Assembly (NCBI RefSeq): GCF_004564275.1
Contig: NZ_SPDV01000028.1
Location: 1 to 64,000 of the forward strand
Reading direction: 5' to 3'
DNA length: 64,000 bases
Source of the DNA: Sphingomonas parva (ex Maeng et al. 2020)
GTDB taxonomy: Bacteria; Pseudomonadota; Alphaproteobacteria; Sphingomonadales; Sphingomonadaceae
Position numbers and translations under genes: made by a program
Notes under the pieces: generated by a model
The model's database searches: none
The model's input: the letters and a program-made list of their open reading frames with translations, nothing else
Told to the model about the DNA's origin: nothing
Part shown: piece after piece, positions 20,032-29,443 of the stretch
Layout of the letters: each line of letters begins with the position of its first letter
How positions within the stretch are numbered: the stretch's first letter is position 1

Positions 20032-21657
20032 ATGTGGATTTTGCTGCTTTCGCGCGCGACCGATCCGCCGGGCAGCTTCATCGATCGGCGGCAGCTCGAT
20101 TCCGGCCAGGTCAAGATCGGCCGAAGCGCCAAGACGTGCGATCTCGTCCTGCCCGACACCCAGGGCTATGTCTCGCGCGAGCATTGCACGATCTCGGCGC
20201 AAGGCATCGACCTCTACGTGGTAGACGGCAGCGTCAACGGCGTCGCGCTGAACCACGCCGGCCAGCGGATCGTCCCCAACACGCCCGTGGCGATCCGGCC
20301 GAACGACCGGCTGCTGATCGGGGACTTCGTCATCACCATCGCCACCGAATCCGCCGCGGCCGGACTGGTGCCGACTCCGGCACCGCCGCCGCTGCCGGGC
20401 GGCCCCTCGCCGCCACGGGCGGATTCGTGGTTCGACACGCCGATCGATCCGATCTGGGATGCCGGCCAGGCCAGCGCCGCGGTCCAGGAGTTCCTCGGCA
20501 ACGCGATGAACGACTTCCTCGCACCCGCGCGGACCAATCCGGAACCGGCCTCGCGGATCAGCGACTTCGGCTTCGGCGATCCGATCGGCGAGGCCTTCTC
20601 CCGTCCGATCATGGCCGATCCGCTGCCGCCGCCGGCCGATTTCGCCATTCCAGAGGATTGGGCCGCGACTCCCGCGCCGCGTGGCCGGGCCCAGGATCCG
20701 TCCGCAGCGCCCGCCGCGTCCCAGTCTGCATCTGGTCCCTCCGCGCTCGACCCGTTCGCTTCGGACCCGTTCGCCGCGAACCCGTTCGACGCCGATCCGT
20801 TCGCCGCGGGTGCTCCGCGTCCGGATCCGTTCTCGGCGGCGCCGGAAGCGTCCTTGCCCGGCGGGGGCCGCGGGGCCCACCCGGCGCCCCTCTTCCCGCC
20901 GCCCCCGCCGGAGACGCCGCCCGCCGCTTCGCCGGGCGCCGACCCGTTCGACCGGCCGGCTTTCTCGCCCGACGCGAACGATCCGCTGGCCGGCTTCCCG
21001 CCATCCGTCGAGCACGCAATCGCCGACGGCGCGTCCGCGCCCCCCCCTCCAGCCGCGCCTGTCGCGACGACGCAAGCGGACGCGCCGGACGCAGCCTGGA
21101 ACGCTTTCTACGAGGGAGCCGGCCTCTCCCCCGACGAGCTCCGGCTCTCCTCCGACGCCATGTACCGGCTCGGCGTGCTCTATCGGCAGGTCGTGCTCGG
21201 CCTCTGGGACCTGATCCACGACCGGGCCGCGTTCAAGGACGAGTTCCGGGTCGAGCGGACCCAGCTCAGCATCGGCAAGAACAATCCGCTCAAGCACCTG
21301 CCGCCGCTCGAAGCGGCCAAATTCCTCCTCGGCGAACCGCTCCCGGGGTTCATGTCGACCGAGGAGACCGTGCGCACCGCGTTCGAGGACATCAAAAAGC
21401 ACCAGCTGGCGATGCTGGCCGGCGTGCAGCATGCCATGGCCGCCGTTTTCGACCGACTGTCCCCCGCCGAGATCGACAAGTTGATCGAGAAGGCGGGAGA
21501 GAAGAAGCATCTTTCGTTCTGGCGTGGCATCGATCGATGGACTGTGTATCAAACAGTGTTCGAGGCGCTTCGCCGGGATGCGGTGTCGAACGCGAACGGG
21601 GTGATGAGCGTCGCTTTTCGCGAGGGTTACGAGAAGTTTCTGAAGTCGGGCCGGTGA
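20032..21657 (+). CDS. tagH: T6SS FHA-domain protein TagH/Fha
   Basis: A 541-residue phosphothreonine reader of the T6SS. Residues 1-100 are an FHA domain with the usual signature (KIGRSAKTCDLVLP, SREHC, DGSVNGVALN). Residues about 115-365 are a Pro/Ala-rich linker with repeated DPF units (about 240-267 and 304). The C-terminal 170 residues are the TagH/ImpI domain (RQVVLGLWDLIHDRAAFKDE, NNPLKHLPPLEAAKFLL, AFEDIKKHQLAMLAGVQHAM). The start, ATG 20032, lies 8 bases after the previous stop; an in-frame upstream extension is only an overlap. Such proteins bind phosphorylated TssL or kinase and trigger assembly. A second, shorter FHA gene is at 29444. Confidence 0.9.
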   Translation: MWILLLSRATDPPGSFIDRRQLDSGQVKIGRSAKTCDLVLPDTQGYVSREHCTISAQGIDLYVVDGSVNGVALNHAGQRIVPNTPVAIRPNDRLLIGDFVITIATESAAAGLVPTPAPPPLPGGPSPPRADSWFDTPIDPIWDAGQASAAVQEFLGNAMNDFLAPARTNPEPASRISDFGFGDPIGEAFSRPIMADPLPPPADFAIPEDWAATPAPRGRAQDPSAAPAASQSASGPSALDPFASDPFAANPFDADPFAAGAPRPDPFSAAPEASLPGGGRGAHPAPLFPPPPPETPPAASPGADPFDRPAFSPDANDPLAGFPPSVEHAIADGASAPPPPAAPVATTQADAPDAAWNAFYEGAGLSPDELRLSSDAMYRLGVLYRQVVLGLWDLIHDRAAFKDEFRVERTQLSIGKNNPLKHLPPLEAAKFLLGEPLPGFMSTEETVRTAFEDIKKHQLAMLAGVQHAMAAVFDRLSPAEIDKLIEKAGEKKHLSFWRGIDRWTVYQTVFEALRRDAVSNANGVMSVAFREGYEKFLKSGR

Positions 21658-21685
21658 CGCCGCCAGCGGGGAAAGGATTGGCCGA

Positions 21686-23029
21686 GTGACGTGGGAGAAC
21701 AAGCCCGTTTGGTCCGAGGGGATGTTCCTGCGCCCCCAGCACTTCCAGCAGTTCGAGCGCTTCGTCGGCGCCCAGCTGGAGGGACGCGTCGCTCCGCTCG
21801 CCGCGCACGGCTATGGCGTGGCAGAGCTCCAGATCGACGCGGGCCAGCTGAAAACCGGCAAGCTCTCGATCACCAAATGTGTCGGCGTCTTCGAGGACGG
21901 CACGCCCTTTCGAGTACCGGAATATGCCGCCGCCCCGCTCCCGCTCGAGGTGCTGCGCGATACCCGCGACAGCGTCGTCTACCTCTGCATTCCGCAGGCG
22001 CGTGCTGGGATCGCCGACGTCAGGCTGGACGGTGGCAGCCACATCGAGACCCGGTTCCGGGCTGACGAGTTCGAGGCGGCGGACACCGTCTACGGCGGCG
22101 CGTCCCGGGTGCCGATCAACGTCGGCCGTCTGCAGCTCTCGCTCCGTCACGAGGGCGAGGGCCTCGACGGCTACATCACGCTTCCGATCGCACGCGTGAT
22201 CGAGCGCCGGGCCGACGATTCGGTCGCGCTCGACGAGGGCTTCATCCCGTGCGGAGTCACGATCACCGCCAGCCCGGTCCTCACCGGCTTCGTCTCGGAG
22301 CTGGAAGGCATGGTCCATCAGCGGGCCGAGGCGATCGCCGGCCGTCTCGGCACGCCCGGCGCGAAGGGCGTTGCCGACGTCACCGATTTCCTGATGCTGA
22401 TTGCGGTCAACCGCGCCGAAGCGATGCTCAAGCACGTCGCCGCCCTGCCCTCGGTGCACCCGGCCGACCTCTACGGGCTGCTCTGCACGCTTGCTGCCGA
22501 GCTCTCCACCTTCACGACAAGCAGCAACCGGCCGCAATACATGCCGCTCTACGCGCACCGCGACCAGCGCGCCTGCTTCGACGCGGTGATGCAGGACCTC
22601 CGCCGCTCGCTCAGCGCCGTGTTCGAGCAGAGCGCGGTGCCGATTCCGCTCGAGCAGCGCGCTTACGGCATCTCGGTTGGACAGATCACCGACGCGTCGC
22701 TGTTCGCAAGCGGCTCTTTCGTGCTGGCGGTGCGCGGCGCGGTCGACAGCGAGCAGCTGCGCGCCAACATGCCGCGTCGGACGAAGATCGGCTCGGTCGA
22801 GCATATCCGCGACCTCGTCATGCGCCAGCTGCCGGGCGTCGAGATCCACCCGATGCCGTCCGAGCCGCGCCAGATCCCGTTCCGCGCCAGCACGGTCTAT
22901 TTCAACATCAACACGCGCCACCAGGAGTGGCAGGCAGTCCGCGCCTCCGGCACCGTCGCGCTCCACGTCGCCGGCGAGATACCGGGTCTCGAACTCGAAA
23001 TGTGGGCGATCCGGGGGGCGCAGACATGA
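21686..23029 (+). CDS. tssK: T6SS baseplate-membrane connector TssK
   Basis: A 447-residue TssK (VasE/ImpJ family), a trimer that links the baseplate to TssL/TssM. The opening VWSEGMFLRPQHFQQFERF is diagnostic. YVCL-type segments, LLIAVNRAEAMLKHVAALPSVHP-like helices and AELSTFT follow. The C-terminal domain includes LPGVEIHPMPSEPRQIPFR and YFNINTRHQEW. The start codon is GTG 21686, with GGGGAAAGGA upstream. It overlaps tssL by four bases (ATGA). Confidence 0.95.
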   Translation: MTWENKPVWSEGMFLRPQHFQQFERFVGAQLEGRVAPLAAHGYGVAELQIDAGQLKTGKLSITKCVGVFEDGTPFRVPEYAAAPLPLEVLRDTRDSVVYLCIPQARAGIADVRLDGGSHIETRFRADEFEAADTVYGGASRVPINVGRLQLSLRHEGEGLDGYITLPIARVIERRADDSVALDEGFIPCGVTITASPVLTGFVSELEGMVHQRAEAIAGRLGTPGAKGVADVTDFLMLIAVNRAEAMLKHVAALPSVHPADLYGLLCTLAAELSTFTTSSNRPQYMPLYAHRDQRACFDAVMQDLRRSLSAVFEQSAVPIPLEQRAYGISVGQITDASLFASGSFVLAVRGAVDSEQLRANMPRRTKIGSVEHIRDLVMRQLPGVEIHPMPSEPRQIPFRASTVYFNINTRHQEWQAVRASGTVALHVAGEIPGLELEMWAIRGAQT

Positions 23030-24432
23030 ACGGCGGAAGCAGCGACGGCGACGACAATGATCGGACGGTGTTCCGGCCCGGCGGAACGCCCCCGCGCACG
23101 CCGGGGGCCGCGCCCCAGGGCTTCCCGACCACTCCGCCGCCGAGCTGGCAGGGTACGCCGGGCGGCGGCGCTCCGCCCGCGCCCGTTCCCGCCCCGGGGT
23201 CGCCGGCGGTGGAGAGCGGCGGCACACCGCGGATCGACTTTGCCAGCGCCGAGCCTGACCTCTACGGACCCGAGCCGCTCGTCGCGGCCGCGGGTCGCCT
23301 GATCCATCTCGCCAGCCGCATCCGGCTGATGCCGATCGGGCCCGATCTCGGCGGCCTGCGGCGGCTCGTGATCCAGGAGCTGGACGCGTTCAGCGCCCGG
23401 GCTCGCAAGCTCGGGCTCGAGCAGAAGTCGCTCCAGCTCGCCCATTACATCCTGTGTGCGTTCGTCGACGATGCGGTGATGGCGACGCCCTGGGGCGCCA
23501 ACAGTCCGTGGTCGCAGCAGAGCCTGCTCGCCGTCTATCACAACGACACCCAGGGCGGCGACCGCATGTTCCAGTTCGCAGAGCGGATGGAGCAGGATCC
23601 CAATCGCGAGCCGCGGCTGATGGAGCTGCTCTACCAATGCCTTTCACTGGGCTTCGAGGGACGGGCGGCGCTCGAGCCGCGCGGAGAGTCGCTGCTGCAC
23701 CAGCGGCGCGCGCGGCTGGCCGCGACGATCACCAATCGCAGCGGACCGCCGCCCGCGGACCTTTCGCCCCAATGGCGCGGACATCCGGTCGGAGCGGGGC
23801 GCTACGCGCCGCGAATTCCGCTGTGGGCGGTGCTGACCGGCGTGGCGGCCTTCGCGCTGCTGATCTTCGGGGCGCTCCTCTTCCGGCTCAGCGCCCAGGG
23901 CGACGCGGCGATCGCCGCCCTCAACCAGGCGGTCGGCAGCTCGCAGGTCGCCCCTGCCCCGCCGCCCGCGCAGAGCGCCACCCCCACCTATGCACGGATC
24001 CGCGACATCCTCGCGCCCGACGTGCGTCGCGGCCGCTTGCAGCTGCTGCGCGAGGGCAACGAGATCGTGATCCGGCTGCGCAACCAGGAATTGTTCGCGT
24101 CCGGCGAAGCGGAGCCGTCGAGCGGCTGGTCCGACACGTTCGCCCGGCTCGCCGAGGCAGCCAACCTGTCCAGGGGGCCGATGCGCATCGAGGGGCATAC
24201 CGACGACCAGGCGATACGATCGCTGCGTTTCCCGTCGAACCAGGAGCTTTCGCAGGCGCGCGCGGACGCCGTCGCCGAGGAGCTCTCCGGCGCGGGCCTC
24301 ACGGACCCCGATCGGATCAGCACCACCGGCTTCGGACAGACCCGGCCGATCGGCGACAACCGCAGCCCGGACGGACGGCGGGAGAACCGGCGCGTCGAGA
24401 TCCGCGTCGCCAACGACATTGCCTGGCGCTAG
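23026..24432 (+). CDS. tssL: T6SS membrane protein TssL with C-terminal OmpA domain
   Basis: A 468-residue DotU/IcmH protein. The N-terminal 80 residues are acidic then Pro/Gly-rich; residues 9-18 read DDNDRTVFRP, placing Thr at position 14. The DotU domain follows (AAGRLIHLASRIRLMP, HYILCAFVDDAVMATPWGAN, MLYQCLSLGFEGR-type features), then one membrane helix (about 264-286). A periplasmic OmpA/peptidoglycan-binding domain has IEGHTDD and the RRENRRVEIRV end. In A. tumefaciens TssL, Thr14 is phosphorylated by PpkA and then bound by Fha; here both partners are encoded nearby. ATG 23026 overlaps the tssK stop. Confidence 0.95.
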   Translation: MNGGSSDGDDNDRTVFRPGGTPPRTPGAAPQGFPTTPPPSWQGTPGGGAPPAPVPAPGSPAVESGGTPRIDFASAEPDLYGPEPLVAAAGRLIHLASRIRLMPIGPDLGGLRRLVIQELDAFSARARKLGLEQKSLQLAHYILCAFVDDAVMATPWGANSPWSQQSLLAVYHNDTQGGDRMFQFAERMEQDPNREPRLMELLYQCLSLGFEGRAALEPRGESLLHQRRARLAATITNRSGPPPADLSPQWRGHPVGAGRYAPRIPLWAVLTGVAAFALLIFGALLFRLSAQGDAAIAALNQAVGSSQVAPAPPPAQSATPTYARIRDILAPDVRRGRLQLLREGNEIVIRLRNQELFASGEAEPSSGWSDTFARLAEAANLSRGPMRIEGHTDDQAIRSLRFPSNQELSQARADAVAEELSGAGLTDPDRISTTGFGQTRPIGDNRSPDGRRENRRVEIRVANDIAWR

Positions 24433-24451
24433 CGCGAAGGGGGAGCGACCG

Positions 24452-27400
24452 ATGGGAAAGCTGAAGGCTCTGCTCCGCTCCCGCTGGTTCTGGCGGGCTC
24501 TCGGCGCGATATTGCTCGGCCTGCTGATCTGGTTCCTGGGGCCGCTCGTCTCAATCGGCGATTTCCGCCCGTTCGAATGGTGGCCGGCGGCCCTGTTCTT
24601 CGCGCTGCTGCCTCCCCTCGTCGTCGCCGGCGCCTGGCTGTGGTCGCGCCGCCGCGCGCAGCGGCGCAACGCGGCAATGATCGAGGCGCTGAAGCCGGGG
24701 TCCCCGGCCGATCATGACGAGATTGCGGCGAAGCTCGTCGAAGCGCTCGACATGCTGAAATCGGCGCGGCTCGGCAGCGAGCGCGCCTATGTCTACCAGC
24801 TGCCCTGGTATGCGATCATCGGCCCTTCGGGTGCCGGCAAGACCACCGCCCTCCTAAACTCGGGCCTCGATTTCCCCACCGCCGTCGCCGGCGAGTATCG
24901 TGCCCTGCGCGGCCAGCCGAACACGCCGAACTGCGACTGGTGGTTCACCGACGAGGCGGTGCTGATCGATACCGCTGGCCGCTACGTGACCCAGGACATC
25001 GACGCCGCGGCCGACGCGGAGGGCTGGCGCAGCTTCCTCGAGCTGCTCAAGCGCCACCGCCCGCTGCAGCCACTCAACGGCATCATCGTCGCCATTCCCG
25101 CGCCCGATTTCGCCAACAAGACGGCGATGGCCGCGCACGCGGGCAATATCCGCGCCCGGCTGGCCGAGATCCGCGAGACGCTCGGCCAGGACTTGCCGGT
25201 CTACGTGCTGATCACCAAGGCCGATCTGCTCTCCGGCTTCCGCGAGTATTTCGCGCGCAGCACCGACGCCGAGTCCGATCAGGTGTTCGGAGCGACCGCG
25301 CCCGGCACCAACCCCGACAGCGACTCCGTCCTCAGGGGATTCGACGCGCTCGTCACGAGCGTCTCGTCGCGGCTCGTCGACCGGATGCAGAGCGAGCCGC
25401 AGCTGCCGCTGCGCGCGCAGATGGCGGGCTTTCCGGGTCAGCTCGCCTCGCTGCGCGCCCCACTCGCCACGCTGCTTGCCGCGCTCGCCGTACGTAGCCG
25501 GTTCGATGAGCCGGCGCGGGTCCGCGGGGTCTATCTGGCGTCGGGAACGCAGACCGGAAACCCGGTCGACCGGATCCTGCTCGGCGCCGGCTTGCCTGCG
25601 CTCGCCTCGGCCCAGGCGGTCGGCCAGGGCCGCAGCTTCTTCCTGAAGCGCTTCTTCTCCGATCTCGTCATCCCGGAACAGGGCATGGCCGGGCGGAACC
25701 CCGCCGCGGAGCGGCGGACGAGGCAGCGTTACATCGCCGGCGTGGCTGCCGCCGGGGTCGCGCTGACGCTCGCCATCGGGCTGTGGATCTGGGGCTATTC
25801 GCGCAACATGGCGCTGATTCACAGTATCTACGCGACTGCGTCGGCCTATTCCGAAGCCACCGGGGGCGCGGCCGCGGGCACCAGCGTCGAGCAGGACCTC
25901 GCCGCCCTCGGCGTACTCGGCAAGGCGACCCACGACATGACCGAAGCGGGCGACTTCGGGCTCGGCCTCGGCCAGGGCGGCCGGCTCGGGCGCGAGCTGC
26001 GCGGCGTCTACGGCCGCGATCTCCAGCGCCGGCTGACTCCGATCCTGGTCGGCCTCGCCGAGGAGCGGCTCGCGGCGAACGGCACCGCCCCGGCCGCGCT
26101 CTATGACGATCTCAAATCCTATCTGATCCTCGGCGGCCGCGGTCCGACCCTCGACGAGCATGTGCTCGCCTGGGTGCAATCGGCCTGGACGGCGCGCGGC
26201 GGGCCGGGCGCCGAGAGCGAGGCGGGCGAGCTCGCCAGGCATACCGCGGCCCTGTTCGACGGCAATTTCAAGCCGGTGGCCATCGACGACGCCCGCATCG
26301 AGACGGCGCGGGCGATCCTGCGTACCCAGCCGCCCGCCGTGCGCGTCTACGGGCGGCTGAAGACCCGGGCGATCGAGAAGGGCGAGCCGATGTGGACCGC
26401 GCGCGACAATGCCGGCCCGCGTCCCGAGCTTTTCTTTGACGGCGGGGGGGCCTTCGCGCCCGGCGCCGGAGTGCCGGCCCTGTTCACCCGCGCCGGCTAC
26501 GAGCGGACGTTCCTGCCGATCGCCGCGAGCGGTCCGAAGCTGCTCGAGGAGGAGAATTGGGTGGTCGGCGACACCGGCGTCGCCCGCCTCTCCGCGGCCG
26601 AGCTCGGCGCCCTCCGCCAGGACCTGGAGCGGCTCTACTTCGCCGAGTTCCTCAGCCGCTGGCAGACCTATGTCGCTTCGCTGAAGCCGCGCCCGGTAAC
26701 CTCGCTGGCCGACAACGTCCAGCGCCTGCGCGACGGCAGCGGTCCCCTCTCGCCGATCGCGCCGCTGCTGCGGGCCATCGCCAAGGCGACCGATCTGACA
26801 CCGGGGAAGAACGTGCCGAAACCGCAGGCGAGCGCCGTCCTGCCGCAGAGCGGTGTGCTCGGCGCCGCGGCCAAGACCGCGGCCGGTGCGGCCGGTGCGG
26901 CGTTCGCCGGCGGCGGCGATCCGCGCCGCAGCATCGTCGACGCCTTCGTTCCGCTGCGCATCTTCGTCGGAACCGCGGCTGCGGGCGGCGCGCCGTCGAA
27001 CGCCCCGGTCGACGCGCTGATGACGACAATGGGCCAGCTCGCCGACAAGCTGAACGTCATCGCGGTCCTGCCCGGCGGCGGCGGCGCGACCGGCTCCCAG
27101 CAGAGCCTCGAAGCGAAGGCGCTGATCCTGCAGCTCGATCAATCGGCGAACGCCATGCCACCGCCGGCGGGCTTGTGGGCCAAGGCGGTGGCGAGCGACG
27201 CGAGCGTCGCCCTGGGCGGAGCGCGCCTCGCGCAGATGAGCGGCGCGATCAACGCCAGCTTCGGCGAGCAGTGCCTGCAACTCCTCTCCCATGCGTTTCC
27301 GGTCCGCCCCGCCGCGGCGGCGGAGCTGCCGCTCGACGTCTTCGCACGCTTCTTCGCGCCGCAGGGCCAGTTCGCGCGCTTCGTCAACGACGATCTCGCC

Positions 27401-27970
27401 GGCTATGTCGACACCAGCACGGAGAGCTGGCAGGCCAAGCCGAACGCGACTGAGGTCGGCCTGACCGAGGCGAACGTCCGCGCGCTTCAGGCGGCGAACC
27501 TCGTCACCCGGATCTTCTTCGGTGGCGATCCCCATTCGGCGCGCCTGTCTTACCAGGTAGAGCCGGTGGCCCTCGCCGGCGCGCCGTCGGTCACGCTGCG
27601 GATCGACGGCCAGACGCTGACGTTCGACGGCAAGTCTCCGATCCCGGTGACGTTCGAGTGGCCGGGGCCGGGCGGGGCCTCGGTCGAGTTCGCCACCACC
27701 GGCACGGCGCCCGAAGTGCGCTCGTGGCCGGGACAATGGGCCGCGTTCCGGCTGATGAAGGCGGCCGCCGTCAAGAGCGGCGCGTCACCGGCGATCGGCG
27801 AAGGCAGCCTCACCCAGGCCGGTGCTCGGTTCGACTTCCGCGTGCGGACGTTCGGCGGGACCAATCCGTTCGTGCTCGATCCGTTCGTCAAGATCGCCTG
27901 CCCGTCCGCCACGACCGGCCAGCAAAGCGCGCTCAGGCGATCAGCATCCCCGCTCGTGCAAACTGGCTGA
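24452..27970 (+). CDS. tssM: T6SS membrane core protein TssM (IcmF)
   Basis: A 1172-residue IcmF protein. Two membrane helices lie near residues 13-65, then a cytoplasmic NTPase-like domain with Walker A GPSGAGKT (124-131) and VLIDTAGRY. A third membrane helix (about 428-450) leads to a long periplasmic domain. TssM forms the trans-envelope complex with TssL. ATG 24452 is preceded by GAAGGGGGAG. The C-terminus (FGGTNPFVLDPFVKIACPS) is followed by a short tail that overlaps the convergent methyltransferase gene by 38 bases. No TssJ lipoprotein gene is seen nearby, so TssM may contact the outer membrane differently. Confidence 0.95.
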   Translation: MGKLKALLRSRWFWRALGAILLGLLIWFLGPLVSIGDFRPFEWWPAALFFALLPPLVVAGAWLWSRRRAQRRNAAMIEALKPGSPADHDEIAAKLVEALDMLKSARLGSERAYVYQLPWYAIIGPSGAGKTTALLNSGLDFPTAVAGEYRALRGQPNTPNCDWWFTDEAVLIDTAGRYVTQDIDAAADAEGWRSFLELLKRHRPLQPLNGIIVAIPAPDFANKTAMAAHAGNIRARLAEIRETLGQDLPVYVLITKADLLSGFREYFARSTDAESDQVFGATAPGTNPDSDSVLRGFDALVTSVSSRLVDRMQSEPQLPLRAQMAGFPGQLASLRAPLATLLAALAVRSRFDEPARVRGVYLASGTQTGNPVDRILLGAGLPALASAQAVGQGRSFFLKRFFSDLVIPEQGMAGRNPAAERRTRQRYIAGVAAAGVALTLAIGLWIWGYSRNMALIHSIYATASAYSEATGGAAAGTSVEQDLAALGVLGKATHDMTEAGDFGLGLGQGGRLGRELRGVYGRDLQRRLTPILVGLAEERLAANGTAPAALYDDLKSYLILGGRGPTLDEHVLAWVQSAWTARGGPGAESEAGELARHTAALFDGNFKPVAIDDARIETARAILRTQPPAVRVYGRLKTRAIEKGEPMWTARDNAGPRPELFFDGGGAFAPGAGVPALFTRAGYERTFLPIAASGPKLLEEENWVVGDTGVARLSAAELGALRQDLERLYFAEFLSRWQTYVASLKPRPVTSLADNVQRLRDGSGPLSPIAPLLRAIAKATDLTPGKNVPKPQASAVLPQSGVLGAAAKTAAGAAGAAFAGGGDPRRSIVDAFVPLRIFVGTAAAGGAPSNAPVDALMTTMGQLADKLNVIAVLPGGGGATGSQQSLEAKALILQLDQSANAMPPPAGLWAKAVASDASVALGGARLAQMSGAINASFGEQCLQLLSHAFPVRPAAAAELPLDVFARFFAPQGQFARFVNDDLAGYVDTSTESWQAKPNATEVGLTEANVRALQAANLVTRIFFGGDPHSARLSYQVEPVALAGAPSVTLRIDGQTLTFDGKSPIPVTFEWPGPGGASVEFATTGTAPEVRSWPGQWAAFRLMKAAAVKSGASPAIGEGSLTQAGARFDFRVRTFGGTNPFVLDPFVKIACPSATTGQQSALRRSASPLVQTG

Positions 27971-29345
27971 GCGCCTCGTCCACCGAGACCTGGCCGCCGA
28001 ACTCGGACTGTTCCCAGGCCGCCGCGATCTGCGCCCGGTCGCGCGTGCCATCGAGCAGGCTCAGGAACGCGCGCGGCCCCGGTTCCACGAACGCGACCAT
28101 GCGGTGATCGAGGGTAAACAGGTTGGTGGCGCCGCTCGCGATCTGGGCGCGCGCGAGCGGGCTGGCGCGCGGCCGCTCGCCCGGGTCCAGGCAGGCAGGA
28201 TAGGGCACGGCGTGGAAGCCAATCAGCGTCTTGTGGGCGAGCTGGACCAGCGCCTCGCAATGTTCCAGCGAATCGGCGAAGCCGGCGAGCGGCAGGCGCG
28301 CCGGCCAGACCTCGCCGAGTAGGCCGATGAAGTCGGCGAGCCGGGGGTCGCCGATCTCGAACCGGTCCTCGCCAGCGGCGAAGCTGCCCTCGCCGGTCCG
28401 CGTCGCCTGTGACGATGCCAGCAGTCCGGCGACATTGGCCGACACGATCCGGCGGCACGGCCCTCGGCCGGGACGGACGAGCAGAGTCTGGTGAAAGAAG
28501 CTGGCGGCGACATAATCGTCCGCCTGCGCGGCATGAACGACCGCGGCATCGTCGAGATCCTTTCCCGGGAGACCGTCGTAGAGCATCGACGGGACCGCAT
28601 CGTTGAGAAAGGCGAGCCCGTGCTGCTCCGCCGCCGCGGCGACCTGCGACAGAGACTGCGGGGCGTAGCAGTCGCTGAGCTCGTCATGGTAGAGCGAGCC
28701 GGCATTCTTGCGCAGCATCGGCTCGGCGATCTGCCGCAGCGCGGCGACCACCGGCCGGTCGCCCTCTCGCGGCGCGACGAACTGCTCGAGCACCTTGCGC
28801 GCCGCCCCGACGCGCTCGACCGGATCGGCGATGTCGCCGACATGGTGGAGCAGCATGTCGCGAATCGCGCTGCGCAGATGGCCGCCGGGTTGGGCGTTGT
28901 AGCTGACGAACGCGACGCCCTCGGGCGCCAGGACCCGCCCGATCAGCCGCAGCGCCGCCTCGCGAACCGGCTCCGGCACCCAGGCATAGAGACCATGCAC
29001 GATCACATAATCGTACGGGCCGTCGAGCCGGTCAGCGACCTCGAGCAGGTCGTCGACCTCGACCCGGACATTGTCGAGGCCGGCGGCCGCGACCAGCGTG
29101 GCGCCACGTCCCACCGCGGCCGACGAGAGATCGAAACTGTGGAATCGGGCGTCGGGCCATGCGGCCGCCATGGCGATAAGGTTGACCCCGTCGCCGCCGG
29201 CGACCTCGAGAACGCGGGCCTTCGCTGGGGCGGCGGCATCGAGGCCGTGGAGCCGCGCGATCGCCGCCATGTGATCGGGCAAGGTCGTCGGGAACAGGCC
29301 TGCCGGATAGGCCACAAGATCGTAGCGCGTGGTGATCTCGGTCAT
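27933..29345 (-). CDS. SAM-dependent methyltransferase with regulatory-type C-terminal domain
   Basis: A 470-residue class I methyltransferase. The SAM-binding motif I is RVLEVAGGDGVNL (about residue 45), then FHSFDLSSAAVGRG, and YDYVIVHGLYAWVPE as the post-motif. The second half (HDELSDCYAPQSLSQVAAAA and DRFEIGDPRLADFIGLL) resembles the methyltransferase regulatory domain (PF10119). It is on the minus strand between tssM and the FHA/kinase/phosphatase genes and overlaps the tssM end. The target is unknown; a role in modifying a T6SS part or effector is only suggested by position. ATG 29345 starts MTEITTRYDLVAYP; upstream frame extension lacks support. Confidence 0.8.
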   Translation of the reverse strand: MTEITTRYDLVAYPAGLFPTTLPDHMAAIARLHGLDAAAPAKARVLEVAGGDGVNLIAMAAAWPDARFHSFDLSSAAVGRGATLVAAAGLDNVRVEVDDLLEVADRLDGPYDYVIVHGLYAWVPEPVREAALRLIGRVLAPEGVAFVSYNAQPGGHLRSAIRDMLLHHVGDIADPVERVGAARKVLEQFVAPREGDRPVVAALRQIAEPMLRKNAGSLYHDELSDCYAPQSLSQVAAAAEQHGLAFLNDAVPSMLYDGLPGKDLDDAAVVHAAQADDYVAASFFHQTLLVRPGRGPCRRIVSANVAGLLASSQATRTGEGSFAAGEDRFEIGDPRLADFIGLLGEVWPARLPLAGFADSLEHCEALVQLAHKTLIGFHAVPYPACLDPGERPRASPLARAQIASGATNLFTLDHRMVAFVEPGPRAFLSLLDGTRDRAQIAAAWEQSEFGGQVSVDEALSQFARAGMLIA

Positions 29346-29365
29346 GTCGCCCCCCGGCACCGCCG

Positions 29366-29383
29366 CTCACCGCCCGCGGTGAG
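29366..29383. promoter_or_regulatory. 18-bp inverted repeat between methyltransferase and FHA genes
   Basis: CTCACCGC (29366-29373), CC, GCGGTGAG (29376-29383) is a perfect 8-bp inverted repeat in the 98-base region between two divergently read genes. It may be a regulator site serving both promoters or a hairpin in one leader. No matching regulator gene is apparent. Confidence 0.35.
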
Positions 29384-29443
29384 TTCAGTTGCGGAGTTTT
29401 GAATGGTCGGTAGGAATAGGGCAACCGGGAACCTGGAGGTCGA

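Noticed and set aside
24854-27736. A 960-codon minus-strand frame across tssM
   Set aside because: Antisense shadow of a clear IcmF gene, without domains.
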